From assembly GCF_002871005.1 (NCBI RefSeq), contig NZ_PHSN01000028.1, forward strand, positions 1 through 64,000: DNA of 64,000 bases. The letters are read 5' to 3'. A program made the translations under genes and the position numbers. The notes under the pieces were generated by a model. The model did not search any database, was not told where the DNA came from, and saw only the letters and a list, made by a program, of their open reading frames with translations. This document shows, piece by piece, positions 54,735 through 63,245 of the stretch. Numbering within the stretch: position 1 is the stretch's first letter; every line of letters begins with the position of its first letter. Source of the DNA: Acidimangrovimonas sediminis (GTDB lineage: Bacteria > Pseudomonadota > Alphaproteobacteria > Rhodobacterales > Rhodobacteraceae).

Positions 54735-55892
54735 CTACCGATCAGCCTCCCCCGCCGTCGGCCGCTTCCTGTGGTCCGCCGCGTCCCCCGCCTTCCCCTC
54801 CGGCTCCGTTAGCAGGGCCGCAGCACCCGACGCCCCCTCGTGAAAGGTCCACCGCCCGCGCCCCGCGTGCTTCGAGGCGTAGAGCGCGGCATCCGCATCG
54901 GCCAGCAAGCGCGCCGCCTCGGGGCGCGGATAGTCGGATGAGCGCACCACCCCGAGACTTGCCGACACGCGGCAATCGCGGCCCTGGTATTCGATCGGCT
55001 GGCCGATCCGCTCGACGATCCGGCCGGCGATCGCCGACAGACGCGCGGGCTGGTCGATCCCCGGCAGCAACAGCACGAATTCGTCCCCGCCGATCCGCGC
55101 CAGAAGGTCCGCCGACCGTGTCTCCGCACGCAGCCGTTGCGCGGCGGCGCGCAGCACGTGGTCGCCCGCCGCATGGCCCAGCGTGTCGTTCACCTGCTTG
55201 AAGAAGTCGAGGTCGAGGTGCATCAGCCCGAACGGCGTGCCGCGTCGGATCAGCGCCCCCAGCGCCCGGTCGAAGCGGCGGCGGTTGGCAAGGCCGGTCA
55301 GCGTGTCGGTCTGCGCCTCGGCCTCGGCATGGCGGCGCCGCGCCTCCAGCCGGCGGGTGAGATCGGTCAGCTCCTCCATCACGAGCGCCTTCGCCTCGGT
55401 GAGGTACAACAGCTCGACGGCGAGGTCCGTGGGGGCGAAATCGGCGTCGGTCAGGGCGTGGTCGCGCACCCCCTTCTCCACCTCCAGGCCGAAGGACAGG
55501 TTCACCACCATGCCCTTGCCGCAGGCGAGCGGCACCGCAAGGCCGCGAAACGGGGTCCGCGCCCCGTCGCGCAGCTGCAGGTGCAGGCGCGCGCCGGCAT
55601 GACGTCCCAGCGCGCCGATCGCGGCGATCCCGCGCGGGCGCTTGACCAGGAAGGTCGCGAAGAAGTCGCGTCCCGGCAGGTCCGGCACGGCCAGGATCTT
55701 GGCCAGCGTCGGCCCGGCGGCCCGGATCGTGCCGTCCGTCCCCAGCCAAAGGTACATCGGCATCAGCCGCGCCAGCGCCCGGGGCGTCAGGCCCAGGGCA
55801 GCCTCCGCCCCGGTATGCGGTTCCGGCGCGCCGGAACAGCCGGGCGGACAGCCGTCGCCGGGGCGCGGCAGGATCGGCCCGGACACGCTCAT
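54735..55892 (-). CDS. diguanylate cyclase with H-NOX-associated (HNOBA) domain
   Basis: 385 residues. Residues about 35-165 resemble the HNOBA domain that links H-NOX sensors to cyclases in soluble guanylate cyclases: LARLMPMYLWLGTDGTIRAAG, DFFATFLVKRPRG, VVNLSFGLEV and ALTDADFAPTDLAVELLYL. A coiled coil (165-195) leads into the GGDEF domain, with active site GGDEF at 268-272 and an intact inhibitory site RSAD at 259-262, so it should make cyclic di-GMP and be product-inhibited. The start overlaps the H-NOX-like gene by 4 bases (ATGA). The two proteins very likely form a sensor-output pair. Confidence 0.9.
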   Translation of the reverse strand: MSVSGPILPRPGDGCPPGCSGAPEPHTGAEAALGLTPRALARLMPMYLWLGTDGTIRAAGPTLAKILAVPDLPGRDFFATFLVKRPRGIAAIGALGRHAGARLHLQLRDGARTPFRGLAVPLACGKGMVVNLSFGLEVEKGVRDHALTDADFAPTDLAVELLYLTEAKALVMEELTDLTRRLEARRRHAEAEAQTDTLTGLANRRRFDRALGALIRRGTPFGLMHLDLDFFKQVNDTLGHAAGDHVLRAAAQRLRAETRSADLLARIGGDEFVLLLPGIDQPARLSAIAGRIVERIGQPIEYQGRDCRVSASLGVVRSSDYPRPEAARLLADADAALYASKHAGRGRWTFHEGASGAAALLTEPEGKAGDAADHRKRPTAGEADR

Positions 55893-56530
55893 GCCTCGCC
55901 CCCGCTCGCCGCAAGTTCGAACCGGCGGCCAAGCGCATGGGCCGGGTCGAGCAGGTTGATGGCGATCCGTTCCTCCTCCCCCGTGGCGGGACGATCCGGG
56001 GGATCCGTGGCCATCTTCGCCGGGGTCGTCGCCACCCCGCTGTCATCGAGCAGCACCAGCGCACCGTAATCGTCGGCCATGGCGCGCAGGACGCCCAGCA
56101 TGACAAGGCCGAACCCGCGCGGCCCGCCCCGGCAGACCAGCGTGAACTGATCTCCGCCCTCCTCGATCAGCTCCAGCTGCGGCAGATCAAGATCGGGCAC
56201 CGCCAGCCGGCTCCTCCCCGGCAGATCGTCGAGCGATTGCAGGAAGTCGAGATAGGTCACCCCGCCGAACCGAAGCAGCCGGCGCAGCGGCTCAAGGTTG
56301 GGATGGGAGACGAGATAGGTTCCCAGATCCTCGAGCACCCCCTCGAGCGGACGGTTGAGAATCCGTGTGGCCGAGGCCAGCACCGCCCCGGTCAGCGCAT
56401 CGTCGTAGCGCAGCATGGGTTCGAAACTGTCGAAGTCCAGCCCGGCGCCGCGCGCAACGCGAAGCCAGAGGGCGGCGCCGTAGGTATCCCTCAGGAACGA
56501 TTGGATCGAGCGATTGATGAGACCGTGCAT
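55889..56530 (-). CDS. H-NOX-like (HNOB) protein lacking the heme-binding residues
   Basis: 213 residues. Fold match to H-NOX is clear by eye: MHGLINRSIQSFLRDTYGAALW at the start, RLLRFGGVTYLDFLQSLDDL, LAVPDLDLPQLELIEEGG and VMLGVLRAMADDYG. Aligned with sGC beta1 from memory, FLQNLDALHDHL corresponds to FLQSLDDLPGRS here, so the proximal heme histidine (His105 there) is Pro104. The YxSxR heme-propionate motif (YYSER) corresponds to CRGGP (residues 133-137), losing all three residues. Heme binding by the usual mechanism is therefore unlikely. The C-terminal 45 residues are a variable tail. Coupled by 4 bases to the HNOBA-GGDEF gene. Confidence 0.82.
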   Translation of the reverse strand: MHGLINRSIQSFLRDTYGAALWLRVARGAGLDFDSFEPMLRYDDALTGAVLASATRILNRPLEGVLEDLGTYLVSHPNLEPLRRLLRFGGVTYLDFLQSLDDLPGRSRLAVPDLDLPQLELIEEGGDQFTLVCRGGPRGFGLVMLGVLRAMADDYGALVLLDDSGVATTPAKMATDPPDRPATGEEERIAINLLDPAHALGRRFELAASGGEA

Positions 56531-56654
56531 GGCGCCCTCGCGGTTTGCGCGAGGAAGCTACGCCGGTCGCCTTAAGAAAAGCCTAGCGTCGGCACTTCGG
56601 CCCGGCGCATCAGCCCGGCAGATGGGAACCGCCGCGCTGCGAACTTTCGCGTCC

Positions 56655-57776
56655 CTAGCCGGACACCGGCGCGGCCGCCGCCTCGGCCAGCGCGCCGGGC
56701 AGCGCCTCGGCCAGGGCGTCCAGCATCGCCTCGGGCCCGCAGGAGACGCGGATGCAGCGGTCCTGCGGCGCGACGAAGGGCATCCGGACGAATACATCGC
56801 GTGCGATCAGCCCGGCCAGCACCCGGCGGGCGAAGGCACCATCGGCGCCGCAGTCGATGGCCACGAAATTGGTGGCCGACGGCAGGGTGGTCAGGCCGTT
56901 TTCGGCAGCGATCGCGGCGATCCGGTCGCGCGCGGTGGCCACCTTGGCCCGCACCTCGCCGAGATAGGCCTGATCGGCGAGCGCGGCCAGCGCACCGGCC
57001 TGGCTGATCCGGGTCATCCCGAAATGGTTGCGAATCTTGTCGAAGGCCCGGACCAGCGAGGGTTCCGCGATGGCATAGCCGACGCGGGCGCCGGCCATGC
57101 CGTAGCCCTTGGAAAAGGTGCGCATGCGGATCACCCGCGGATCCGCGGTGTCGATCGGCGGGGCGATCCCCTCGGGCGCGAATTCGAGATAGGCCTCGTC
57201 GAGGATCATCAGGCTGCCCTCGGGCACGGCCTCGATCATCGCCTGCACGGTGGCGGCGGAATGGGCGGTGCCCATCGGATTGTCGGGATTGGCGAGGTAG
57301 ATCAGCTTGGGCGCGACCTCGCGCGCCCTCGCGATGAGCGCCTCGGGATCTTCGCGGTCGTCGCGGTAGGGCACCTTGTGGAGCACACCGCCGAAGCCCG
57401 AGACGTGGTAGTTGAAGGTGGGATAGGCGCCGTCCGAGGTGACGACAGCGTCGCCGGGGCCGATGACCAGCCGGACGAGGTAACCCAGAAGACCGTCGAT
57501 CCCCTCGCCCACCATGATTGCCTCGGGCGCGATGCCGTGATGGGCGGCAAGCGCGTGGCGCAGGTCGTGGTTCTGCGCGTCACCGTATTTCCAGACCTCG
57601 GCGGCCTCGGCCTGCATCGCCGCGATGGCTTTGGGCGAGGGTCCGAAGACGGATTCGTTGGCGCCGAGGCGAGCGACGAAGGGGCGGCCGCGTTCGCGCT
57701 CCTGCGTCTCGGGGCCGACGAAGGGCACGGTGGAGGGAAGGGAGGCGACGAGGTCGGTGTAACGGGGTCCGGTCAT
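56655..57776 (-). CDS. PLP-dependent aminotransferase, histidinol-phosphate aminotransferase-like
   Basis: 373 residues, fold type I. RLGANESVFGPSPKAIAAM is the HisC-like substrate loop; the PLP lysine is in MRTFSKGYGMAGARVGYAI, and LANPDNPMGT and LILDEAYLEF (PLP aspartate) are intact. The C-terminal RVSCGPEAMLDALAEAL carries the carboxylate-binding arginine. Relatives include HisC and aromatic or broad-range aminotransferases. No other histidine genes are close, so it may be a secondary aminotransferase (for example phenylalanine/tyrosine). Monocistronic, between the H-NOX unit and valS. Confidence 0.88.
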   Translation of the reverse strand: MTGPRYTDLVASLPSTVPFVGPETQERERGRPFVARLGANESVFGPSPKAIAAMQAEAAEVWKYGDAQNHDLRHALAAHHGIAPEAIMVGEGIDGLLGYLVRLVIGPGDAVVTSDGAYPTFNYHVSGFGGVLHKVPYRDDREDPEALIARAREVAPKLIYLANPDNPMGTAHSAATVQAMIEAVPEGSLMILDEAYLEFAPEGIAPPIDTADPRVIRMRTFSKGYGMAGARVGYAIAEPSLVRAFDKIRNHFGMTRISQAGALAALADQAYLGEVRAKVATARDRIAAIAAENGLTTLPSATNFVAIDCGADGAFARRVLAGLIARDVFVRMPFVAPQDRCIRVSCGPEAMLDALAEALPGALAEAAAAPVSG

Positions 57777-57901
57777 GGCAGCGATGTGAACCGGAAATCG
57801 CGGTGCGGTGCAAGGGGCTCCTCGGGCGCTCCGCTGCTCGTCGCGGCGGCAGGGGAATGGAGAACTGGGGGATGCGCCAGGTCAGGGGGTGGCGACAAGG
57901 C

Positions 57902-57954
57902 GGGGGGCTGTCTGCCCCCCGCGCCCCCCCCGAGGATATTTTCGCTCAGAAGAA
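57902..57954 (-). repeat. 3'-end repeat element with GC hairpin (copy C)
   Basis: Starts 7 bases after the valS stop, reading leftward: TTCTTCTGAGCGAAAATATC, differing from copies A and B by one base over 20, then a G run and the hairpin GGGGGGC-N5-GCCCCCC (57902-57920). It probably provides the valS transcription end. Same layout as the other three copies. Confidence 0.75.
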
Positions 57955-57961
57955 GATGCGG

Positions 57962-60900
57962 TCAGCCGACCTCGGCCAGCCGCGCCAGCGCGGATCTGAG
58001 CTTGGCCGCCTCGTCCTCGCCTTGCGCCAGGCGTTCGCGGGTTTCCTCGACCACGTCCTCCGGGGCACTTTCCACGAACTTCGGGTTCTTCAGGCGGCCG
58101 CGCAGACCGCCGAGGTCCTTTTCCAGCTTCTCCAGCGTCTTCGCCAGACGGGCCTTTTCCTCGGCGATATCGATGATCCCCTCGAGCGGGATCGCGAAGG
58201 TCCCGCCCTCGACCGCGACGGTGATCGCCCCTTTCGGCGCGGTCTCGGCCACGCTCAGGCTTTCGATCCGCGCCATCCGCTTGATCAGCGCCTCGTTGCG
58301 CGCCCAGGCGCCCTGCCCGGCGTCGTCGAGCGACAGTTGCAGCATGTCGAGCTTGAGGCCCACCGGCACGTGCATCTGGGCGCGTGCGGAACGGATCTCC
58401 TCGACCAGCGCGATCACCCAGTTCATCTCTCGGTCGGCCTTGGCGTCGATCAGCTCGGCGCCGTAGGCGGGCCAGTCGGCATGCACCAGCTTCTTCGCGC
58501 GGGTTCCGGTCAGGTCCCACAGCTCCTCGGTGATGAAGGGCATGATCGGGTGCAGGAGGGTGTAGCACTGGTCCAGAACCCAGGCCATGGTCGCGCGCGT
58601 CTCGGCCGCCGTCGCCTCGTCATCGAAAAGCGGCTTGGCGAATTCGACATACCAGTCGCAGACCTTGCCCCAGACGAAGGCGTAAAGCGCGTTGGCCGCG
58701 TCGTTGAAGCGGAAGTTTCCGAGCGCCTCGTCCACGGTTTCGCGCACCCGCGCCGTCTCGCCCACGATCCAGCGGTTCACGCGGGCATCGGGCTGCGGGA
58801 TCGTGCCGTCGGGGATGTAACCCTCGAACACGCCGTTCATCTCGGCGAAGCGGGTGGCGTTCCAGAGCTTGGTGCCGAAGTTGCGGTAGCCCGCGACCCG
58901 CTGGGTGGAAAGTTTCAGGTCGCGGCCCATGGCGGCCATGGCCGTCAGGGTGAAACGCACGGCATCCGCGCCATATTCGTCGATCAGCTCCAGCGGGTCG
59001 ATGACGTTGCCGAGCGACTTCGACATCTTCTTGCCCTTCTCGTCGCGGACGAGGGCGTGGACATAGACGGTGTGGAACGGCACCTGATCGACCACGGCCA
59101 GCTGCATCATCATCATCCGGGCAACCCAGAAGAAGATGATGTCGAAGCCGGTGACGAGGACATCGGTCGGGAAGTATTTCTTCAGCTCTTCCGTCTCTTC
59201 CGGCCAGCCCAGCGTGCCGATCGGCCAGAGACCCGAGGAGAACCAGGTGTCAAGAACATCCGGGTCCTGCCAGACCGGATAGACGAGGTGCGTGGGATCC
59301 TGATCGACCTCGTACCGCGCCAGCGCATGGGTCAGCATCTGGACCGCGGCGGCCTTGTCGGTGACCTCGACCACGCGGCAGGCCTGAAGCGGTGTCGGCA
59401 GGAACGAGAGCGTGTGCTGGAACTGCGCGGCCACGCCGTCGAAATCGGCAGCGCAATGGTGGGTCAGGTCGCGCTGGGTGAAGGCACCGTCCACCAGCAG
59501 GCGGAACATCTCGACCTCGTCCAGATCGCCATCGCCCTCATCGTCGACGAAATGGGTGTGGTGAATGCCGAGGCCGTACCACACCGGGATCTGGTGGCCC
59601 CACCAGAGCTGGCGGGAGATGCACCAGGGTTCAATGTTCTCGAGCCAGTGGAAATAAGTCTTGGCGTCGCGCTCGGGCAGGATCCGGGTATAACCCGCGT
59701 CCGGATCGAAGGTGCCCGCCTCCTGCGCCGCCATGCCATCGCGGACGGCCTGAAGCGCCGGTTCGACGATCTTGTCGGTCGCGACGAACCACTGGTCTGT
59801 CAGCATCGGCTCGATCACGACCTTCGAGCGGTCGCCGAAGGGCTGCATGATCGGCTTCGATTCGACGTAAGGAATGGTCTCGGGCTCGCCCTCTTCCCCC
59901 GCCTTGGGATTGGCGATCATGACCGCCAGCCCCTCGTCGGTGATCTGCCTGACCACCGCCTCGCGCGCTGCGAACCGGTCGAGGCCGCGCAGCTCGTCGG
60001 GGACGAGGTTGACGGCGTCGGCCTCAAGCTCGGTCAGCGTGGTCTCGCCCTTGGCGACCGACATCGCCAGCGCCGCGCAGGTGGCGTAATCGTCGCCGTC
60101 GTCGCGCATGTGGGCCGAGGTATTCATCAGGCGGTACATCGGGATGCCGCCGCGCTTGGCGACCTGATAGTCGTTGAAATCATGCGCGCCGGTGATCTTC
60201 ACCGCGCCCGAGCCGAAGGCCGGATCGGGGTATTCGTCGGTGATGATCGGGATCAGGCGGCGATGCTCCTTCGGCCCCACCGGGATCTCGCACAGCTTGC
60301 CGACGATCGGGGCATAGCGGGTGTCGGAGGGGTGCACCGCCACCGCGCCATCGCCCAGCATCGTCTCGGGCCGCGTGGTCGCGATCGAGATGTAGTCGCG
60401 GGTCTCCTCGAAGAGGACGTTCCCGTCCTCGTCCTTCTCCTGGTAGAGATAGGTCTCGCCCCCCGCCAGCGGATACTTGAAGTGCCACATGTGGCCGGGT
60501 TTCTCGATGTTCTCGACCTCGAGATCCGAGATCGCCGTCTCGAAATGGGGATCCCAGTTGACCAGCCGCTTGCCGCGGTAGATCAGGCCCTTGTTGTAGA
60601 GATCGACGAAGACCTTGATCACCGCGTCGTGGAAGTTGCCGTCCTCGCCCGCCGGCGCGCCCGGGGCACCCGACATGGTGAAGGCGTTGCGCGACCAGTC
60701 GCAGGACGCGCCCAGACGTTTCAACTGGTTGACGATGGTGCCGCCCGATTGGGTCTTCCACTCCCATACCTTCGACAGGAACGCCTCGCGCCCCATCTCG
60801 CGGCGGGTCTGGTTCGACTTGTCCTTGGCCAGCTCGCGTTCCACAACCATCTGCGTGGCGATCCCCGCGTGGTCCTGCCCGGGCTGCCACAGCACGTCAT

Positions 60901-61123
60901 GCCCGCGCATCCGGTGCCAGCGGATCAGGATGTCCTGCAGCGTGTTGTTGAACGCATGCCCCATGTGCAGGCTGCCGGTCACGTTCGGCGGCGGGATCAT
61001 GATGGAGAAGGTCTCGGCCCCCGGTTTCGCGTTCGCGCCGGCCTTGAAGGCGCCCGAGCTTTCCCAGTCGGCGTAGAGCCGGGCCTCGGCCTCGGCAGCG
61101 TTGAAGGTCTTGTCCATCGTCAT
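57962..61123 (-). CDS. valS: valyl-tRNA synthetase
   Basis: 1053 residues, a little over the usual 880-950. Class I signatures are HMGH (residues 53-56, in [14 protein letters not shown]) and [13 protein letters not shown]. The editing domain contains [17 protein letters not shown], and the anticodon-binding domain and C-terminal coiled coil ([19 protein letters not shown]) complete it. About 95 residues (roughly 517-614) between [11 protein letters not shown] and [11 protein letters not shown] form an acidic, histidine-containing insert not found in E. coli ValRS. AGGACG precedes the ATG. It charges tRNA-Val and edits Thr. Confidence 0.95.
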   Translation of the reverse strand: MTMDKTFNAAEAEARLYADWESSGAFKAGANAKPGAETFSIMIPPPNVTGSLHMGHAFNNTLQDILIRWHRMRGHDVLWQPGQDHAGIATQMVVERELAKDKSNQTRREMGREAFLSKVWEWKTQSGGTIVNQLKRLGASCDWSRNAFTMSGAPGAPAGEDGNFHDAVIKVFVDLYNKGLIYRGKRLVNWDPHFETAISDLEVENIEKPGHMWHFKYPLAGGETYLYQEKDEDGNVLFEETRDYISIATTRPETMLGDGAVAVHPSDTRYAPIVGKLCEIPVGPKEHRRLIPIITDEYPDPAFGSGAVKITGAHDFNDYQVAKRGGIPMYRLMNTSAHMRDDGDDYATCAALAMSVAKGETTLTELEADAVNLVPDELRGLDRFAAREAVVRQITDEGLAVMIANPKAGEEGEPETIPYVESKPIMQPFGDRSKVVIEPMLTDQWFVATDKIVEPALQAVRDGMAAQEAGTFDPDAGYTRILPERDAKTYFHWLENIEPWCISRQLWWGHQIPVWYGLGIHHTHFVDDEGDGDLDEVEMFRLLVDGAFTQRDLTHHCAADFDGVAAQFQHTLSFLPTPLQACRVVEVTDKAAAVQMLTHALARYEVDQDPTHLVYPVWQDPDVLDTWFSSGLWPIGTLGWPEETEELKKYFPTDVLVTGFDIIFFWVARMMMMQLAVVDQVPFHTVYVHALVRDEKGKKMSKSLGNVIDPLELIDEYGADAVRFTLTAMAAMGRDLKLSTQRVAGYRNFGTKLWNATRFAEMNGVFEGYIPDGTIPQPDARVNRWIVGETARVRETVDEALGNFRFNDAANALYAFVWGKVCDWYVEFAKPLFDDEATAAETRATMAWVLDQCYTLLHPIMPFITEELWDLTGTRAKKLVHADWPAYGAELIDAKADREMNWVIALVEEIRSARAQMHVPVGLKLDMLQLSLDDAGQGAWARNEALIKRMARIESLSVAETAPKGAITVAVEGGTFAIPLEGIIDIAEEKARLAKTLEKLEKDLGGLRGRLKNPKFVESAPEDVVEETRERLAQGEDEAAKLRSALARLAEVG

Positions 61124-61283
61124 CGGGTCGTCCTGAAGGCTGGCGCGGGGAGTGCCGCGGCTTTGCCTGATGCTCTAGCGAATGCGCGGGCCGAGGCCAA
61201 GGGCGTTGGGCACGCGGGCGCCTCTTCCGCCCCTTGCGGGCCCTCATCGTCCGACGAAGGCCCAAGGGATCGAGGCAGCGCGT

Positions 61284-61745
61284 TCAGAGCGCCCCCTCTC
61301 CCAGGATCAGCCCCGGGGCCGCCCCTGCCCGCGCCATCAGCGCGGCCGAGGCGTCATTGAACACGCGGTAGGTCACGGCCCAATGGGTGGCCCCGGCATC
61401 ACGAAACCGCGCCTTGGCAGCCTCGACCAGAGCGAGGCCGATACCCTGCCGCCGCGCCGTGGCCGCGACCGAGATGTGATGCACCATCCCGCGGCGCGCC
61501 GGGTGGCGCAGCAGGTCGCCGGGGATCTCCTGCACCTCGGCCAGAACGTAGCCCAGCGGCGGCGCACCCCAGGCAAGCGCGAAGGTGCCCGGGCGGGCAA
61601 GCGTCGCCGCCAGGTGCGCGGCCAGCGCCGCGGGATCGGGATCGGCTGGGTAGATATGCGGGCATTCCGCCGCGTGCAGGTTCTGCACGAGCGTGTTGAG
61701 CGGAACCAGCTGCGCCGCGTCTTCGGGGGAGATCTCTCGGATCAT
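61284..61745 (-). CDS. GNAT family N-acetyltransferase
   Basis: 153 residues. Acetyl-CoA-binding motif is HHISVAATARRQGIGLALVEAAKARFRDAG (RRQGIG as the pyrophosphate loop), followed by a typical NDASAALMARAGA helix. The start at MIREIS is supported by GAGGAGG 5 bases before it. An in-frame extension of 29 codons encodes a tandem repeat (RAPTPGDTS type) and starts without a ribosome site; it was left out. Substrate unknown. It lies between valS and efp, all leftward. Confidence 0.87.
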   Translation of the reverse strand: MIREISPEDAAQLVPLNTLVQNLHAAECPHIYPADPDPAALAAHLAATLARPGTFALAWGAPPLGYVLAEVQEIPGDLLRHPARRGMVHHISVAATARRQGIGLALVEAAKARFRDAGATHWAVTYRVFNDASAALMARAGAAPGLILGEGAL

Positions 61746-61764
61746 GGATGCCTCCTCGGGCGAT

Positions 61765-61828
61765 GGCGCCCGGGACGTATCGCCGGGCGTAGGCGCCCGG
61801 GACGTATTGCCGGGCGTAGGCGCCCGGG
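61765..61828. repeat. 27-bp tandem repeat before the GNAT gene
   Basis: Two full units beginning GGCGCCCGGGACGTAT (61765-61791 and 61792-61818) differ at one base; a partial third unit of about 10 bases follows, and a partial unit precedes. The length is a multiple of three and each unit would read as nine codons in frame with the downstream gene. It lies between the efp terminator and the GNAT ribosome site. Confidence 0.8.
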
Positions 61829-61842
61829 GCATTCCGCAAATG

Positions 61843-61874
61843 AAAAAACCGCCCCGGGCAATGCAGGGCGGTTT
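61843..61874 (-). terminator. rho-independent terminator of efp
   Basis: On the leftward strand, AAACCGCCC pairs with GGGCGGTTT (perfect 9 bp, 11-base loop), ending in six T. It begins 16 bases after the efp stop. This is the clearest intrinsic terminator in the window. Confidence 0.85.
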
Positions 61875-61890
61875 GCGCGCGAAACCCCGG

Positions 61891-62454
61891 TCAGGCGCGC
61901 TCGGAATAGGCGAAGGTCTCGGTGTGGACGACGATCTTCTCGTCCTGCGCGATGAACGGCGGCACCATGATGCGCACGCCGTTGTCCAGGACGGCGGGCT
62001 TGAAGCTTTTCGCAGCCGTCTGACCGTTCACCACCGGCTCGGTCTCCATCACCGTGCAGGTCACCTTCTGCGGGATCTGCACCGACAGCGCCTCGTCGCC
62101 GTAATACTGGATCGTCGCGGTCATGCCGTCCTGGAGGAACGGCCGGCGGTCGCCGAGAAGGTCAGCCGGCAGCTCGATCTGCTCGAAAGTCTCGCTGTCC
62201 ATGAAGGTCAGCAGGCCGTCGGCCTCGTAGAGGAACTGCTGATCCTTGGTCTCCAGCGTGACCTGATCGACCTTGTCGACCGAGCGGAAACGTTCGTTCA
62301 GCTTGCGCCCGTCGCGGAGGTTCTTCAGCTCCACCTGCGCGAAGGCCCCGCCCTTGCCGGGCTTCACGTGTTCCACCTTCACGGCAGCCCAGAGGCCGCC
62401 GTCGTGCTCCAGGATCACCCCGGGCCGGATTTCGTTACCGTTGATCTTTGCCAT
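61891..62454 (-). CDS. efp: translation elongation factor P
   Basis: 187 residues, the standard EF-P length with three beta-barrel domains. Lys34 lies at the modification-loop position in [39 protein letters not shown] and [23 protein letters not shown] are typical for domains II and III; the end is [15 protein letters not shown] rescues ribosomes at polyproline. The start [12 protein letters not shown] is the usual one; reading further upstream in frame is not coding. The ribosome site is weak. The upstream 214-base spacer is shared with a divergent gene. Confidence 0.96.
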   Translation of the reverse strand: MAKINGNEIRPGVILEHDGGLWAAVKVEHVKPGKGGAFAQVELKNLRDGRKLNERFRSVDKVDQVTLETKDQQFLYEADGLLTFMDSETFEQIELPADLLGDRRPFLQDGMTATIQYYGDEALSVQIPQKVTCTVMETEPVVNGQTAAKSFKPAVLDNGVRIMVPPFIAQDEKIVVHTETFAYSERA

Positions 62455-62668
62455 GTGGCGAAACCTTGACAAATGCTTGATCGGAAGATGCGAGACCCTA
62501 TATATCGCGCAGGAAACGCTGGCAAGCTGACTAGATACGGTACCAAATCCCACCAGTCATGCGGAGCGCGCATGGCTGGCATTCGATAGAGGGGATACCG
62601 AATCGTGACAAAAACGCCATAGTCGCCGCACGCCAGGAAACGCAAGAGCAATAATAAAGGACGACATC

Positions 62669-62995
62669 ATGGTCGACTTCGTTGACGGTACGGCGTTCAA
62701 CTTCGAACAGGGCCAACGGTCGCGCAAGCTTTTTGCCGCCGTGGTCCTTGCGGCGTTGGACGATGCGATTGCCGACGACAAGAAATACGGCAACGGGCCG
62801 GAGCAGATCGCCCGCTGGGCGCGCTCGCGCGATGGGCGCGAAGTGCTGTCCTGCGCCGGGATCGACCCCAATGAGCGGGTCGTGAAGGGGCTTATGGAGT
62901 TCGTCTCCAAGGGCGTGCGGACCTCGGTCGCGCTGTCGCGCGAAGAAAGCGAGCGCCGTCATGCGCTGGAACTGGAGCAGGCCGAAGCCGCCTGA
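62669..62995 (+). CDS. small conserved-looking protein of unknown function
   Basis: 108 residues, soluble, no signal peptide. The sequence (MVDFVDGTAFNFEQGQRSRK, LAALDDAIADDKKYGNGPEQIARWARSRDGREVLSCAGIDPNERV, FVSKGVRTSVALSREES) looks like a compact helical protein. I believe it matches a Rhodobacterales-restricted family of unknown function, but I cannot name it firmly. AAAGGACG lies 6 bases before the ATG, and a strong intrinsic terminator follows, so it is a stand-alone expressed gene. It diverges from efp. The single cysteine is in VLSCAGID. Confidence 0.85.
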   Translation: MVDFVDGTAFNFEQGQRSRKLFAAVVLAALDDAIADDKKYGNGPEQIARWARSRDGREVLSCAGIDPNERVVKGLMEFVSKGVRTSVALSREESERRHALELEQAEAA

Positions 62996-63021
62996 TCCGA
63001 CGCTGTCGCAATACTGGAAAG

Positions 63022-63045
63022 GCGCGCCCTTCGGGGCGCGCTTTT
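63022..63045 (+). terminator. rho-independent terminator with TTCG tetraloop
   Basis: GCGCGCCC-TTCG-GGGCGCGC is a perfect 8-bp stem closed by the very stable C(UUCG)G loop and followed by TTTT, 26 bases after the stop of the small upstream gene. Confidence 0.88.
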
Positions 63046-63245
63046 CCTTTGCGTGCCTGCGCCCCGCTTCGTCCGCGAAGGGGGTGTCACGTCGCGCGCG
63101 AAGGCCCCCTGACGCCCCTCAAGCGGTGGCTACCAGGGCCTGGATCATGGATTGGCAGATACTCTGCCCACGCAGAGCGCCCCTCTCGGCCGCGTCCGAG
63201 AAAGGTCAAATACACGCGCGCCAGCGCAGAGCCGCAGCGCAGGGC

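Noticed and set aside
56296-56304. His76 of the H-NOX-like protein as an alternative proximal heme ligand
   Set aside because: It aligns about 28 residues before the proximal position, in another helix region, so it cannot replace the lost histidine without refolding.
57518-61360. A 1280-codon open frame on the + strand opposite valS
   Set aside because: It is the high-GC antisense shadow of valS; its translation is Arg/Asp/His-rich without any family motif, and valS has all class I signatures.
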